Below are positions 54,502 through 64,000 of a DNA stretch of 64,000 bases, in pieces. Position 1 is the first letter of the stretch. Each line of letters opens with the position of its first letter. The DNA comes from Raffaelea ambrosiae (Eukaryota; Ascomycota; Sordariomycetes; Ophiostomatales; Ophiostomataceae), in assembly GCA_002778195.1 (NCBI GenBank), contig PCDI01000007.1:1225127-1289126 (forward strand). The letters run 5' to 3'. Under the pieces are notes generated by a model. It had not been told where the DNA came from. It ran no database searches and saw only the letters and a list, made by a program, of their open reading frames with translations. The position numbers and the translations under genes were made by a program.

Positions 54502-57162
54502 GGTGAAGAAGTTGGTGACAGTGAAGTACGTGAAGTAGTAATTGTGTAGATCGGGCGTGGTGTGGGTTGGCAAAGCTTTTTGGTCTTGTTTTGCGATCGT
54601 TGGGAAAGGAGACGTACTTTGTAGTCCACTCGAAAGCAGTAGCTATGAAGTGCAATTCCCGTGCGCGGAAGGGATTGTTGGGCTGGCCCGCTCCATATGG
54701 TTGGGGAAGAACTGACGGAATGGCGGGGTAATAAGACCCAAACAGCTCGACCCAATCCAGGACCAGCATTAAGTAAAAATGACAACACAAACAAAGGGTC
54801 CCCCCTGCCAGGCGCCTAGAAAACTCGCAACGCTCGTTTCGTCAACTGGCCAGCACAAATCGTAAAAGAGCTGGTCAGCACAACGCCTGTCACCAGACGT
54901 TACCAAACACCGCCTAGGCCTCTGTATCCTCGCCTGCTTGGCGACATGCGACAGGACGGGTTGCTTTCTTTTCTTTTCTTTTCTTTTCTTTTCTTTTTCT
55001 TTTCTCTTCTTGTAATGTGGCACGTGAAACTGACCTGGAGGAAGGGAAGAGCTCACATTTTTTTTAGCGAGTTGTCATTGGACCATTTGCAGATGCTGTC
55101 TTTCCTCTTTTTTTTTTTGAACTCTCTGCCTTGCAAGACGTTGTGTTCACTCGAACGGCCATCATGCCACAGGTTCAGATGCTGTGTGAAATGGGGGATG
55201 CCCGCAGGCTACAGCTGGGCCGAGATCATATTACTCGTCCATGGAATGATCCCACAGCTGCCTTTTTTTTTTTGGTTTTGAGAACTATTTAGACATGGGG
55301 GAAGAAAAACTGCCCCATTGAAAATCCAGGGAGTCGGTCGCCGTTTTAATCGCAGACGGCGACAGCGACACCCTTGCCTTTTCTGGTCGGGTCCTCTAGT
55401 TGACAGGGCAGCAAATATCCGCTACTCGGAAGAAAGAAAGCTGTGAGACAAGTTGTTTCCTCGAAGGATTCGGATGCGTATCTTCATCACAAGTGCGTCC
55501 ATCGGGACCGAGAAAATGTCCGAAGGCGTGGCTAGTCCCCCGGTCCCGTGCTGAAAGAAGCAATGGCCAACTGACCTCTATTTTGTTGCTGTCCCGTTGC
55601 ATTCTGCTTTCCTGGGTCTTGTAAGTCGGGGACTAAGAAAGGAAAAGAGAAAAAGACACTCTTTGACGGTGGCTGCAGCTGCCGACCACCGACGCGTGGA
55701 CTCCTGCTATACATAGTAACTAACGGCTCAGCTGGCTGGTGCAGCAGGGGGGCCGTTCTGGGCATCCAAGCACGTCCTACCGTGGCCAAGTCGGTACGGA
55801 CAAATCGACACGGCCGTGCTATGCCGGGATCCCAACGAATACTGGCTGCTTTGTTGTCTGGCTCTTTCTCTCTTTCCCTCATCTTCTTTTGTATTCCCGC
55901 CCGTGTATGGGCACTCATGCCAGCAGAGACAAAGACGTTGTCGAATCGTATATTTTTTATACTTTCCCTTCGACTTCTGCAGGCCAGCCACGGAGCCGGC
56001 CCGGTCAGTCGTCTTCAGCTTTCTGGGGGTGGAGTTGGGGGAATCCCGTACGCCAGCAAAATCCTTCCAATGGGGATGGGGGTGTGTGCATGCCAAAAAA
56101 AAGTCCATTTGCTCAGCCCGGTTTCCGTTCCTAGTCGATAATGTGTTGGTCACCCATATGTCGCCATAGCACATAACACACGCAGTGCAGTCCTTGTAGA
56201 ACTCAGTGGGTGTTGCTTTACGAGGCATTGAAAATGCAACACGGATCCTACTACCACCAGAAGGCTCCTTGATAAGAATGGAAGAGAAAGAGCGTACAGT
56301 AACAGGGAAAGGTCGTCGTAAGCGCAGCCTTCCGGACTGCAGGCCCGGACGTCCATGGGAGGTGGGAATGGCGGTGGCGTTGCTAAGCTTTCCAATGACT
56401 TATGCAGACTGACAAAAGCACGCCCCAACCAATACCGGACGAAACCACGGACGGTCAAACCGAGCCCACCGAGCCCACCTGTCCCCCCCCCCCCCTTCCC
56501 TGTAGACTGCGCAGACTAGAACCAGACTGGGCGTTTGTGCCGCGGAAATCTGATTGTGCACGAGTGGTTACTGTGGATAGGAGAACCGATAGTGGTTGCC
56601 GGCGTGGTGTGAGGCTGTCCGCTGCAAAACGGCGCCTGTTGCTCTGCAAAATACGTTATCAAGGCGTGCTGGTAGCTGGGGCTCGGGCCCGTCAGAGCCC
56701 CATCAGGCCTAAAGCTTGGCAAGGCCAGGACCCCGCCCAACGCGGCGGATTGCCAAACAGGGCCAAGTTTCATAGGCGAGCGGCCAATACTAAAAAAAAA
56801 AAAAATACTCTCCCTCCTTCCGCTAGCCATACACCCACACCAACCCCATCTCGCAACCTGTTCCTGCGTATAAATAACGAAGTTCCCCGGTCCCGTCACC
56901 GTCCGAACGGGCAGCCTGTCCCCGTAAAAACAAAAACAAAACAAAAAACCACACACACGCCATTGACCTTTTGGAGCTTTGATCGTTCTTTGTGTATCGT
57001 ACAGCAGGGTCGCCTTGGGGAAAAAAAAAAAAAAACCACTCAATTGGGATTGCGAGCTCGACCACTAATACAACACAGCTCGCTTTCTTTTTCCTCCCGT
57101 CTTTTTTTTTTTTCTTTCGTTCCTCTCTTACACCCCTTTTTTTCACACACATATCTCTCACC
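54502..57162. other. Divergent intergenic region ACBP / FAD oxidoreductase
   Basis: About 2.7 kb. Contains a TTTTC microsatellite (54965-55011), T runs, an ACATAGTA word (55711-55718), C-rich sequence (56476-56510), and a T-rich leader before the oxidoreductase (57095-57150). Open frames (for example 56402-57304) are unrecognised and rich in Pro/Arg/Ser. Confidence 0.6.
54965..55011. repeat. TTTTC microsatellite
   Basis: About eight copies of a five-base TTTTC unit, the last few imperfect. Confidence 0.9.
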
Positions 57163-58369
57163 ATGGCCAAGACGGTCGTCGTTCTCGGTGGCGCCTATGG
57201 CGGTGTCCATGTTGCGCATTATCTGCTCAAGAACACCGATGCCAAGGTGGTTCTCGTGTCCACGGTACGATCTCTCTCTGGCCCCCCCAGGAAACCCTGC
57301 ATAGCCAGCCATCTGACTTGATCCTCTCTAGAACTCCCACTTCTTTGTGAACATGGCCTCCGTCCGCTCCATCGTCCCAGATACGTTCACCGACAAGCAG
57401 CTCTTCTTCCCCCTCGAGGACAGCCTGAGCCGCTACCCCAGCGACCGCTACGAGCTCATCATCGGCAGCGCCGAGACCGTCGACCCGGCCGCCAAGACGG
57501 TCAAGGTGGGCTCCCAGACGGTGTCCTATGACCACCTCGTCGTCGCCACCGGCGCCCGCAACCGGCCGCCCCCGGAGGCCGCCCGCGGCGGCGCCCTGCT
57601 CCCCTGGAAGGCCGACGGCACCTACGAGGAGATCACCGCCCTGCTCGCGACCATCCGCACCAAGGTCGCCCAGGCCAGCACCATTGTCGTCGCCGGCGGC
57701 GGGTCCACCGGCGTCGAGGCCGCGGGCGAGCTGGGCTATGCGTACGGCAAGGTCCCGGGCAAAAAGGTCATTCTGCTCTCGTCCGGCCCCGAGCTCCTCG
57801 GCGGCGACGACCGCCTGGCCGCCTGCGCCCTGAACGAGCTCAAGAAGCTCAACGTCGACGTGCGCACCGGCGCCGCCGTCAAGGCCTCGCGCGAACTGCC
57901 CGACGGCCGCATCGAGCTGACCGTCGAGGGCGCCGGCGAGGAGCCGCCCATTGTCACCGACGTGTACCTGCCCAGCATGGGCATGATCCCCAACACCGGC
58001 TTCCTGCCCGCCAGCCTGCTGACGTCGGCCGGCGCCGTCGACGTCGACGAGTTCTACCACGCCAAGGGCGTCGCCAGCCACGACGTCTGGGCCGTGGGCG
58101 ACGCCGTGAGCAAGCCCCGCGCCGGCTTCATGATCACCCAGAAGCAGGCCGCCGGCGTGGCCAAGAACGTGGAGCTGGCCCTGCAGGGCAAGCCCCCCGT
58201 CGTCGTGAAGCTGCTGCCGGTCGATCTGCTGGCCGTGGCCACCGGCCAGGGCCGCGGCGTCGGCCGCGTCAACTCGTTCCGCCTGCCATCGCTGATGGTG
58301 TGGCTGGCCAAGGGCCGGACGCTGGGCACAAACTACCTCAACAGCTACCTGGACGGCAGTGTCGCGTGA
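57163..58369 (+). CDS. AIF/AMID-like FAD-dependent oxidoreductase
   Basis: Predicted pyridine-nucleotide-disulphide oxidoreductase fold protein of the AMID/FSP1/AIFM2 type. Exons 57163-57264 and 57332-58369; 379 aa, typical of the group. FAD-binding Rossmann motif VVVLGGAYGGVHVAHYL (about 5-21), then FFVNMASVR and VVATGARNRPP. The second nucleotide-binding motif is VVAGGGSTGVEAAGEL (about 154-169), followed by the conserved MGMIPNTGFLP and VWAVGDA. Human FSP1 reduces ubiquinone at membranes and fungal relatives are linked to NADH oxidation and cell death; the substrate of this copy cannot be read from sequence. No transmembrane segment or clear targeting peptide at the N-terminus. Start ATG follows a typical CACC context. 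The acceptor follows CTGAC. Confidence 0.9.
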
Positions 58370-58994
58370 GGGAAGCCAAAATAGAACAGGGGAAAATTTG
58401 GATGAACGGGGAAGACATAGAAATTGGAAGAAGAATTGGCATCTGGGGGAGGGGGGGGGGCGTTGGGGGGAGCTGCATCGTATGCCCAGGAAGGGAACTC
58501 GAAGTTTTTCCATCCAGAATGAACGTGGAAGTCGTTGCGTTATGAGATACACACCCGAGCAAGAACGGCTTGACAATACCCAGTTTACATTTGTTTTACA
58601 CAAGATTCCCATAGTTAATCAAACAGCTAAGCAAACAAATTGATCAGTTTTCTGACGACGCACCGTTATTTTGTCTTACACTGTCAATTGGTTAGCTCCT
58701 GTTATGCTCCCCCCTTGCGTCTATCGGGAACAATAAGAAACAAAAAAAAGCAAAAAAAAAAAACCTCAAAGACTTTAAACTTTAAAGGGTACGGAAAATA
58801 TCAAGTGCAGCAACAGTGTTCGCTCAGTGAAGAAGAATGAAAGAAGAAAAAAAAAAGCCATGGAACAGGTAACCGCATATCTAGAAGCTCAATACTACAT
58901 GCATACTTTTCTCTCTCTCTCTCTCTCTCACACACACACTCTCTCTCTGTCTCCTTCCGCCCAACGCTGTGTCCCGCCATCTCTCCCGCCGATC
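58370..58994. other. Convergent intergenic region oxidoreductase / END3
   Basis: Contains a G run (58449-58459), A-rich sequence (58741-58764, 58841-58856) and a CT/CA dinucleotide tract (58911-58948). No gene recognised. Confidence 0.6.
58911..58948. repeat. CT/CA dinucleotide tract
   Basis: About 19 bp of CT repeats, then CA repeats, then CT again, near the 3' end of END3. Confidence 0.9.
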
Positions 58995-60406
58995 TCACCT
59001 TGCCAGCCGTGCATCTTCAATGTCCCGCCGCAGATTCTCCAGCACCAGTTGCCGCGACCGCAAGTGCGCTTCCAGACTCTCCACCTGCTCCCGCACCGTC
59101 TGCAGGTCGTCCGACACGCTCTTCAGGCCGCCGGCACCCCCTGCCTTGCCGCCGCCCTTGCCGTCCTCCAGATCCCGCAGTTGTTGCCGCTTGTAGTCCA
59201 GCAGCTGCTCCAGCTCCCGCTTGACCAGCGCCGGCTTGGTGTCGCGCTTGCCGCCGGCCGCACCCGACCGCCGGGCCGACCCGGCCTCGATGTCGCGGAT
59301 CTTGCTCTCGAGTTCGGCCAGCTGCTTCTTGAGGCGGACCTCTTCCCAGTCGGCCGACGTCTGCTCGGACGAGAAGTCGGTGCCGCTGCTCTTGAAACCG
59401 GAGCGGCCGAGGCGGGTGAGGTACTGGTCGCCAAACTTGGCCTTGCGGCCGGTCGACGTGGAGTCGTCGGCACGGGTGGCCCAGCGGGAGTTGGCAGCGG
59501 CGGTGGAGGCGTGGCCGACTTGGTAGTCGATCTGGTTGCGTTCGAAGCTGGCCCGGAGCGAGGCCGGCACGGTGCGGGGAATTCGGTAGCCCTCGTGGCG
59601 GAAGTTGAGGATGTGGAGGAAGGCGAGGCAGGCGTCCTTGTTGATGGAGGAGCCGGCGGACGGGTTGATGAGATTCCATGCGGAGCGGATGTCGGTGTCG
59701 GGGACGTCGAGGGAGTCGTAGAGGTCTTGGAGGGCGGTGACTGTGGCGGATGTCAGCGAGAAAGACGAGCAAAGCGAGGGAAGGCGAGTGAAGCAGACAG
59801 CGAGCGGAGCGAGGAAAAGAAGAAGAAATACCGCGAGCGAAGCGAGGAATAACAAAGAAACAAGACCACGAGCAAAGCGAGGAGGGCAAAAAGAAAAAAA
59901 GAAAAAAAAGAAAAAGACTTACAGGCCACTTCGCCGCGCATGTCACGGCTCTCCATGTAGATCTGCTCGTACTTGGACTTGTCGGCAGGGCTCATGTACC
60001 AGTCGAAGCCGTCTTTGAGACTGGGCGAGTCCGGGTCGTCGAGGTCGGCGGAGACGGACTCGAACTGGACGGCCTTGCCGGTCAGGGCTTTGGTGGCCTG
60101 GACGAGGTGGGCCTTGGACTCCGGGACGAGCCAGTCGGGCAGGGTGTTGGGGACGTCCGGGTATTCGCCGTTGAGGATGTCAAAGATGAGGCGCATGGCG
60201 ACGCAGAACTCTTCAAAGTCGAGGTTGCCGTCGTTGTCGACGTCGGCGAGGTCCCAGACACGCTCGAGCTGGTCGTCGCGGAGCCCCGAGTTCTTGAGCA
60301 CCGGCGCCGCCTGGTCGCCCGTGAGGTACTTGCCGCCATTGGTGCGATTCGAGAAAATGTTCCAGTACGTCTCGATCTCGGACTGTTCGATGCGTGGCGG
60401 CGCCAT
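58995..60406 (-). CDS. END3: Actin cytoskeleton-regulatory complex protein END3
   Basis: EH-domain protein of the Pan1/Sla1/End3 complex acting in endocytosis and cortical actin organisation. Exons, in transcript order: 60406-59923 and 59740-58995; 409 aa, the usual length. EH domain 1 spans about 8-100, with EF-hand loop DVDNDGNLDFEE (about 55-66) and the hallmark RIEQSEIETYWNIF N-terminus. KLxxAxKALTGK and FESVSADLDDPDSPS segments follow, then a second EH-like region (YDSLDVPDTDIRSAWNLINP). The C-terminal third (about 290-409) is strongly charged with heptad-like spacing (coiled coil), ending in LRRDIEDARLAR. The 182-nt intron carries four CGAGCRAAGCGAGG-type elements. A GT/CA repeat lies immediately upstream of the start codon. 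Confidence 0.96.
59766..59882 (-). repeat. Four CCTCGCTTYGCTCG-type elements in END3 intron
   Basis: In gene sense (- strand) the copies are CCTCGCTTTGCTCG (59882-59869), CCTCGCTTCGCTCG (59847-59834), CCTCGCTCCGCTCG (59814-59801) and CCTCGCTTTGCTCG (59779-59766), separated by pyrimidine-rich spacers. Confidence 0.9.
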
Positions 60407-62670
60407 GGTGGGAGTGTGTGTGTGTGTGTGTGTGAGTGGAAGCTGGAAGGCGGGAGAGGGGGGCGGAATGTGAGGCGGTAGTTGCGATTACGGGTTGCGA
60501 TTATGGGGAGGGGGGTTGAGACCTGCGTCCTTCCACTCGTTTTGGACAGCTCCCGGTCTGGTCGTCGGTGTCTCGTCTATTCGTGCGCAGTCGCTGTGTT
60601 TCTGGGGAGCCGTCCTGTGTTTGGTGCTTTGCTGAGGAGTGCGTGGACAAGATGGCAAAGAGGCTGAGGTGTGAGGGAGGCTGGAGCTCTCGGGAGGCGA
60701 GAGGACGACGTTTCGTTGCCGGTGTACACTAGTCAAAGTCGGTGTCGTGCCTGACTGGACTGACGCAAAGGCCGCCCAAGCTACGGGGCCAAGCTCTCTC
60801 GCTATCTGGCCCAAGCCACAAATGCTTACTAAGACAAGTCGACCGCACATCACAAGAAGCTGGCCACGGCACGAGTCATTTTTTTTTTTGTTCAGCAGAG
60901 TGGTAAAAGGTATGGTTTCTTGGATGTATGTATTTTGAGTTGACCATTCAACTTTGGAAATATTGTAACTTCTTGCATTGTTTGTTATTGCTCTCGTCCA
61001 CCAGGAACTGCTCATGTCTAAGGCTTCGCCCTTTGAAATTGGTCCACTATTGCCTATGTCCCTGCCTATCCAGTTTCTGTTTAGCTTTTTCGAAACTTGT
61101 TTCTGAAGAATCCATTATGGAGTATAGATGATTGTCTCTTTCCGTATTCTTTCTTATAATAGGACGGTATTTGTTTGATGTTTGTGGTCGTCGAATCAAC
61201 TTCTTGTTCAATTATCGCTTGGTGTCAAATTGAGTGAACTGAGTTGGCGATCCAGGCAACCGACCCAATTGCTAAGACTGACACATTTATCTTGTACAAA
61301 GACGAGAGGTGAAGCTTGCAATAAAAACCGGTATTCTGAGGTTTTCAGATTGTTGCCCACATCATCTGGCTCTTTGTCAGTTTTCGCCGAGCTTCCAAAT
61401 CCGAAAAGACCAAAGGAAAGAAAAGAAAGAAAGCTGTGTAGATATTTGTCCAACCTTATTGTTGTCACATTTGATCAAATTCACCCTCTTCATCGTCATA
61501 GGAGGAGGATACCAAGAATCTCTCATAGACCTTCAGCAGATATAGTATCAACCACTGTAGTCTGTTTTCATGTTCTCACCACCTCAGCAGGCGCAATGGC
61601 GGGGACAGCGACGGCGTCTGGTGTGGGTGGCAGAAGGGACCGGCAGCAACAGGGCCAGCCGTAATGGCCGTGATGTTATATCTCACCACGGAAAACGTGT
61701 TGGATCGCTCTCGCAAAAGAACTTATGTCTTTGTCTTTGCCTCACCGCATGCAGCATGGCCGTGCCATAATCTAAATCAGCGACAGTCGCCCCCCTTAGA
61801 TGGAGTTGTTCGATTGTACCAAACATAGACCACCGTGGCCTCTGTCTCGTGTTTCTTTTAGGGGATCATGTCGGTGAAATGTTCTTAAACCCAGGTGAAT
61901 GAGAAAAGAGCTGCAACCCTCGTTGTTGCTAGAGTTATGAAGATGATGATGAAACTGTCGAATTTTGTGTTGTTTAAGGAAAGAAAAGAAGGGAGGGAGA
62001 CAGTGGGCAACCCAAATATATATGTGATGGTCATCTGAATTAGTTAGTCAGAGGCGTTTGCTTTGCCTCAAACAGACTCGCGTCACACAGCCAACAAGCA
62101 ACTGTCAGACCTTAAAGGGACTCTGTTGTCAAACGAAGAACTGTTCTATAGTTCTCCCCCGAGCTGGCTTGGCCAGTCATTCCAGTTTTGTTGATTTGTT
62201 TCGACGACTGCGTTGTGAAAGACTACCTTTTCCATTTGTATTGTCCTATGCCCAAGCTAACCTAGTGTGCCTGTCTCCTGTATCCGGTTTGCTTTTTCCT
62301 ATCACTCTATATATAGGATGACAGAGCACCATGCTGGTTCTATCCTCCGCCTCGTGTTTTTCTTTCTGGAATCCGCGTGATCGCATCGATGCTAGAACCA
62401 ACTCTTTTGCCATTTGCTCATGATCATTGACGTAAAACGTTCTGGTATAAAAAAAATTACAAACTATACAGAAAAGAAGAACAAAGTGCTCAAAAAACCA
62501 CCGCCCTAGGTGCCAGACTCCAGTTATCAAAACAGGGGTTCTCGAAAAACAAAGCAACCTCTAAAACATATTCGCTTGCGCAACCTAGTGCCACAAAAAG
62601 AAAAGAATAATGTATAAGAATCGTCATACTGGGCTATCAATGTCATTTCCACGCTATCTCTCTTTCTCTC
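60407..62670. other. Intergenic region upstream of END3
   Basis: About 2.3 kb between END3 (-) and the 3' end of the phosphatase-like gene (-). It has a GT repeat at 60414-60434 in the END3 leader, a direct repeat GTTGCGATTA at 60481 and 60495, A/T-rich sequence, and a TATATATA word at about 62308-62316. No gene recognised. Confidence 0.6.
60414..60434. repeat. GT dinucleotide repeat in END3 leader
   Basis: About ten GT units ending 8 bp upstream of the END3 start codon (CA repeat in the sense of END3). Confidence 0.9.
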
Positions 62671-64000
62671 TCACACCTGCATGTCGGTGTCGCCTACATC
62701 TTTGAAAGGCTGCATAATCTGCCGGTTCTGGTATCGTTCCATGTCTAGGTGAAAGCCGTTAAGCTCAACCGAGATATCCCGCGACGAGCCGCAACTGCCA
62801 CCGACTTCCATACGCTCGTCGACGTCTGCGTCCATCGTCTCGTGAAACCGGCGCTTGGGTCGGCTGCTGTTGCTGCTACGGCTAGTTGCACGCAGGCGGT
62901 CCGTGGAAACGGTCAGGCGTGACCGTAGTTCTTCGCTGCTGGTCGATACTACACTGCCCGAACTGGATTGGTAGTGGTTACCGTCGTCATCGTCACGGTC
63001 GCGCCGCTGCCGTTGTTGCTGTTGTCGCTGTAGGTGTTGTAGGTGTTGTATTTGTTGTTGTAGTTGTTGCATCCGTTGTGGTTGTTGTTCTTGTTGCTGC
63101 TGACCAGCGGTAGTGGAGGGCTGGCTATCAGGCTCGAAAAGAGTCTGACCGTTTTGGCCGTTTTGATTCGGCAAAGAAGCGCTGTCCACATCGCGCCTCG
63201 CCTGCAGGAGCTGGCTGTACACCTCCAACATGTGCTTGGTGTCCTCGTCAAAATTAACGCAGAATCGTCGGCTGTTGACAAACTGGAGGGTCGGGATCAG
63301 ATCTAGGCCGTACATGGTCATGATGTAGGCGGCAACGATAGCAGCCGAGTGGCCGTTGCCGGTCTCACAAAAGACGAGCACCTTGCGGGGAGAGTCTGAT
63401 GTGCCCCCCAACATGTGTTTGTTGATCATCTCGACAGCCACCGACAATGTCTTGATAATGTCGGCACGTACGACGTCGACATACTGTACCTCGATGCCCA
63501 GGTCGGCCACGACGCGGTTGGCAGACAGCAGGCGGGCCCTGGCAAAGCGAGAGTCGCGGACGGACACCACCATGGTGATGCCCTTGTCTTGCAGGAACGC
63601 GGCATCTCGCAAGACGGCCGAGGGTCCCAAATACATAAAGTCCAGTATGGCCTGAGCCGTGCGGCGCGACTCGTACTGCCACTCATCGACATCGTCGTTC
63701 ACGAGCTCACGGTGGCCGCCGGTGATCTGCGCGATGTCTTTTGGCGACATGCCGAGGATGCCGGCGTTCAGCAGAGACGGTTGGATGCAGACGGACCTGC
63801 TAGGCGTTCCCGCGTCTTCACACCTCCCCAAGCTGTCCAGCGGCAGTGCTCGACTCTGGCGTTGGGCCAGACGATCGTCCGCAGTGTTGGGAAGTTCTTG
63901 GGACGTGCGTGCACAGGTCCTATACGGCTTGAAGAGGCAGGCAGAACTGTCCACCGTTTGGGATGCGCTTCTCGTTACAGGTGGGAAAATCAGCGGCACC
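62671..64000 (-). CDS. Dual-specificity-phosphatase-like protein, partial; catalytic Arg replaced
   Basis: The open frame runs off the window, so the N-terminus is unseen; at least 443 codons are present. An internal ATG at 63750 (MSPKDIAQITGG) is a possible start. The DSP-like domain includes AILDFMYLGPSAVLRDAAFL, KGITMVVSVRDSR, IEVQYVDVV and the P-loop region KVLVFCETGNGHSAAIVAAYIM, then RRFCVNFDE. Active phosphatases need C-x5-R; here the cysteine (63367-63369) is followed six residues later by histidine (63349-63351). From memory, related fungal proteins read CETGNERS at this spot. This copy is therefore predicted to be a pseudophosphatase acting by binding, like STYX-type proteins. The C-terminal third has a Gln-rich stretch, a KRRFHE patch and acidic sequence. 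No intron is visible in the part shown. Confidence 0.8.
   Translation of the reverse strand, partial: VPLIFPPVTRSASQTVDSSACLFKPYRTCARTSQELPNTADDRLAQRQSRALPLDSLGRCEDAGTPSRSVCIQPSLLNAGILGMSPKDIAQITGGHRELVNDDVDEWQYESRRTAQAILDFMYLGPSAVLRDAAFLQDKGITMVVSVRDSRFARARLLSANRVVADLGIEVQYVDVVRADIIKTLSVAVEMINKHMLGGTSDSPRKVLVFCETGNGHSAAIVAAYIMTMYGLDLIPTLQFVNSRRFCVNFDEDTKHMLEVYSQLLQARRDVDSASLPNQNGQNGQTLFEPDSQPSTTAGQQQQEQQPQRMQQLQQQIQHLQHLQRQQQQRQRRDRDDDDGNHYQSSSGSVVSTSSEELRSRLTVSTDRLRATSRSSNSSRPKRRFHETMDADVDERMEVGGSCGSSRDISVELNGFHLDMERYQNRQIMQPFKDVGDTDMQV

Noticed and set aside
57227..58612. 461-codon - frame opposite the FAD oxidoreductase
   Set aside because: Antisense shadow without motifs; the + frame has two nucleotide-binding motifs.
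1..64000. tRNA, rRNA, CRISPR or intact transposon
   Set aside because: No T-loop/anticodon pattern, no spaced direct repeats with unique spacers, and no transposase or reverse-transcriptase motifs seen in any frame.

Overview
The window is nuclear DNA of a filamentous ascomycete (Pezizomycotina, probably a Sordariomycete). The evidence is spliceosomal introns of about 50-200 nt with GTRNGT donors and a CTRAC branch site close to the acceptor, C/G-rich third codon positions, long pyrimidine-rich leaders, and best-recognised genes that are standard fungal housekeeping genes (ATG1, END3, GPI10, SEC62, TDP1, ACBP). I could not place it in a genus. Gene density is low: 16 protein genes and one clear pseudogene in 64 kb, separated by intergenic spaces of up to 6-7 kb that are rich in homopolymers and microsatellites.

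Layout: 0.9-3.1 kb, MFS transporter of the allantoate/nicotinate permease type (+). 3.4-5.9 kb, GPI mannosyltransferase III (-). 8.4-10.0 kb, ornithine aminotransferase (+). 10.0-16.7 kb, gene-poor space ending in a long pyrimidine-rich leader. 16.7-20.0 kb, autophagy kinase ATG1 (+). 21.1-22.4 kb, zeta-toxin-fold P-loop kinase (-). 23.6-25.6 kb, membrane-anchored histidine acid phosphatase/phytase (-). 26.3-29.2 kb, large low-complexity protein of unknown function (-). 29.2-38.4 kb, gene-poor, holding a decayed F-box gene (35.4-36.5 kb). 38.4-39.7 kb, SEC62 (+). 40.3-41.5 kb, GNAT-like acetyltransferase (-). 43.8-47.5 kb, eight-exon phospholipase D (+). 48.3-50.5 kb, membrane PDI-like protein (-), head-to-head with TDP1 (51.8-53.6 kb, +). 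54.1-54.5 kb, acyl-CoA-binding protein (-). 57.2-58.4 kb, AIF/AMID-like FAD oxidoreductase (+). 59.0-60.4 kb, END3 (-). 62.7 kb to the window end, dual-specificity-phosphatase-like protein whose catalytic arginine is replaced (-, partial).

There is no operon logic here and the genes belong to unrelated pathways. Several serve membrane and secretory biology (GPI10, SEC62, PDI-like, PLD, ACBP, END3, ATG1), but I see no cluster with a shared function. The most unusual observations are: the F-box pseudogene with three in-frame stops and a frameshift; the phosphatase-like protein lacking the Cx5R arginine; a sense-oriented CCTCGCTTCGCTCG element repeated inside introns of two unrelated genes; a eukaryotic zeta-toxin-fold kinase; a TTAGGGG-rich patch upstream of ornithine aminotransferase; and short intergenic words (ACATAGTA, ACTAACTAGTT) that recur more often than expected.

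Exon boundaries were read by eye from donors, acceptors, branch sites and frame continuity. Every multi-exon model given sums to a whole number of codons.
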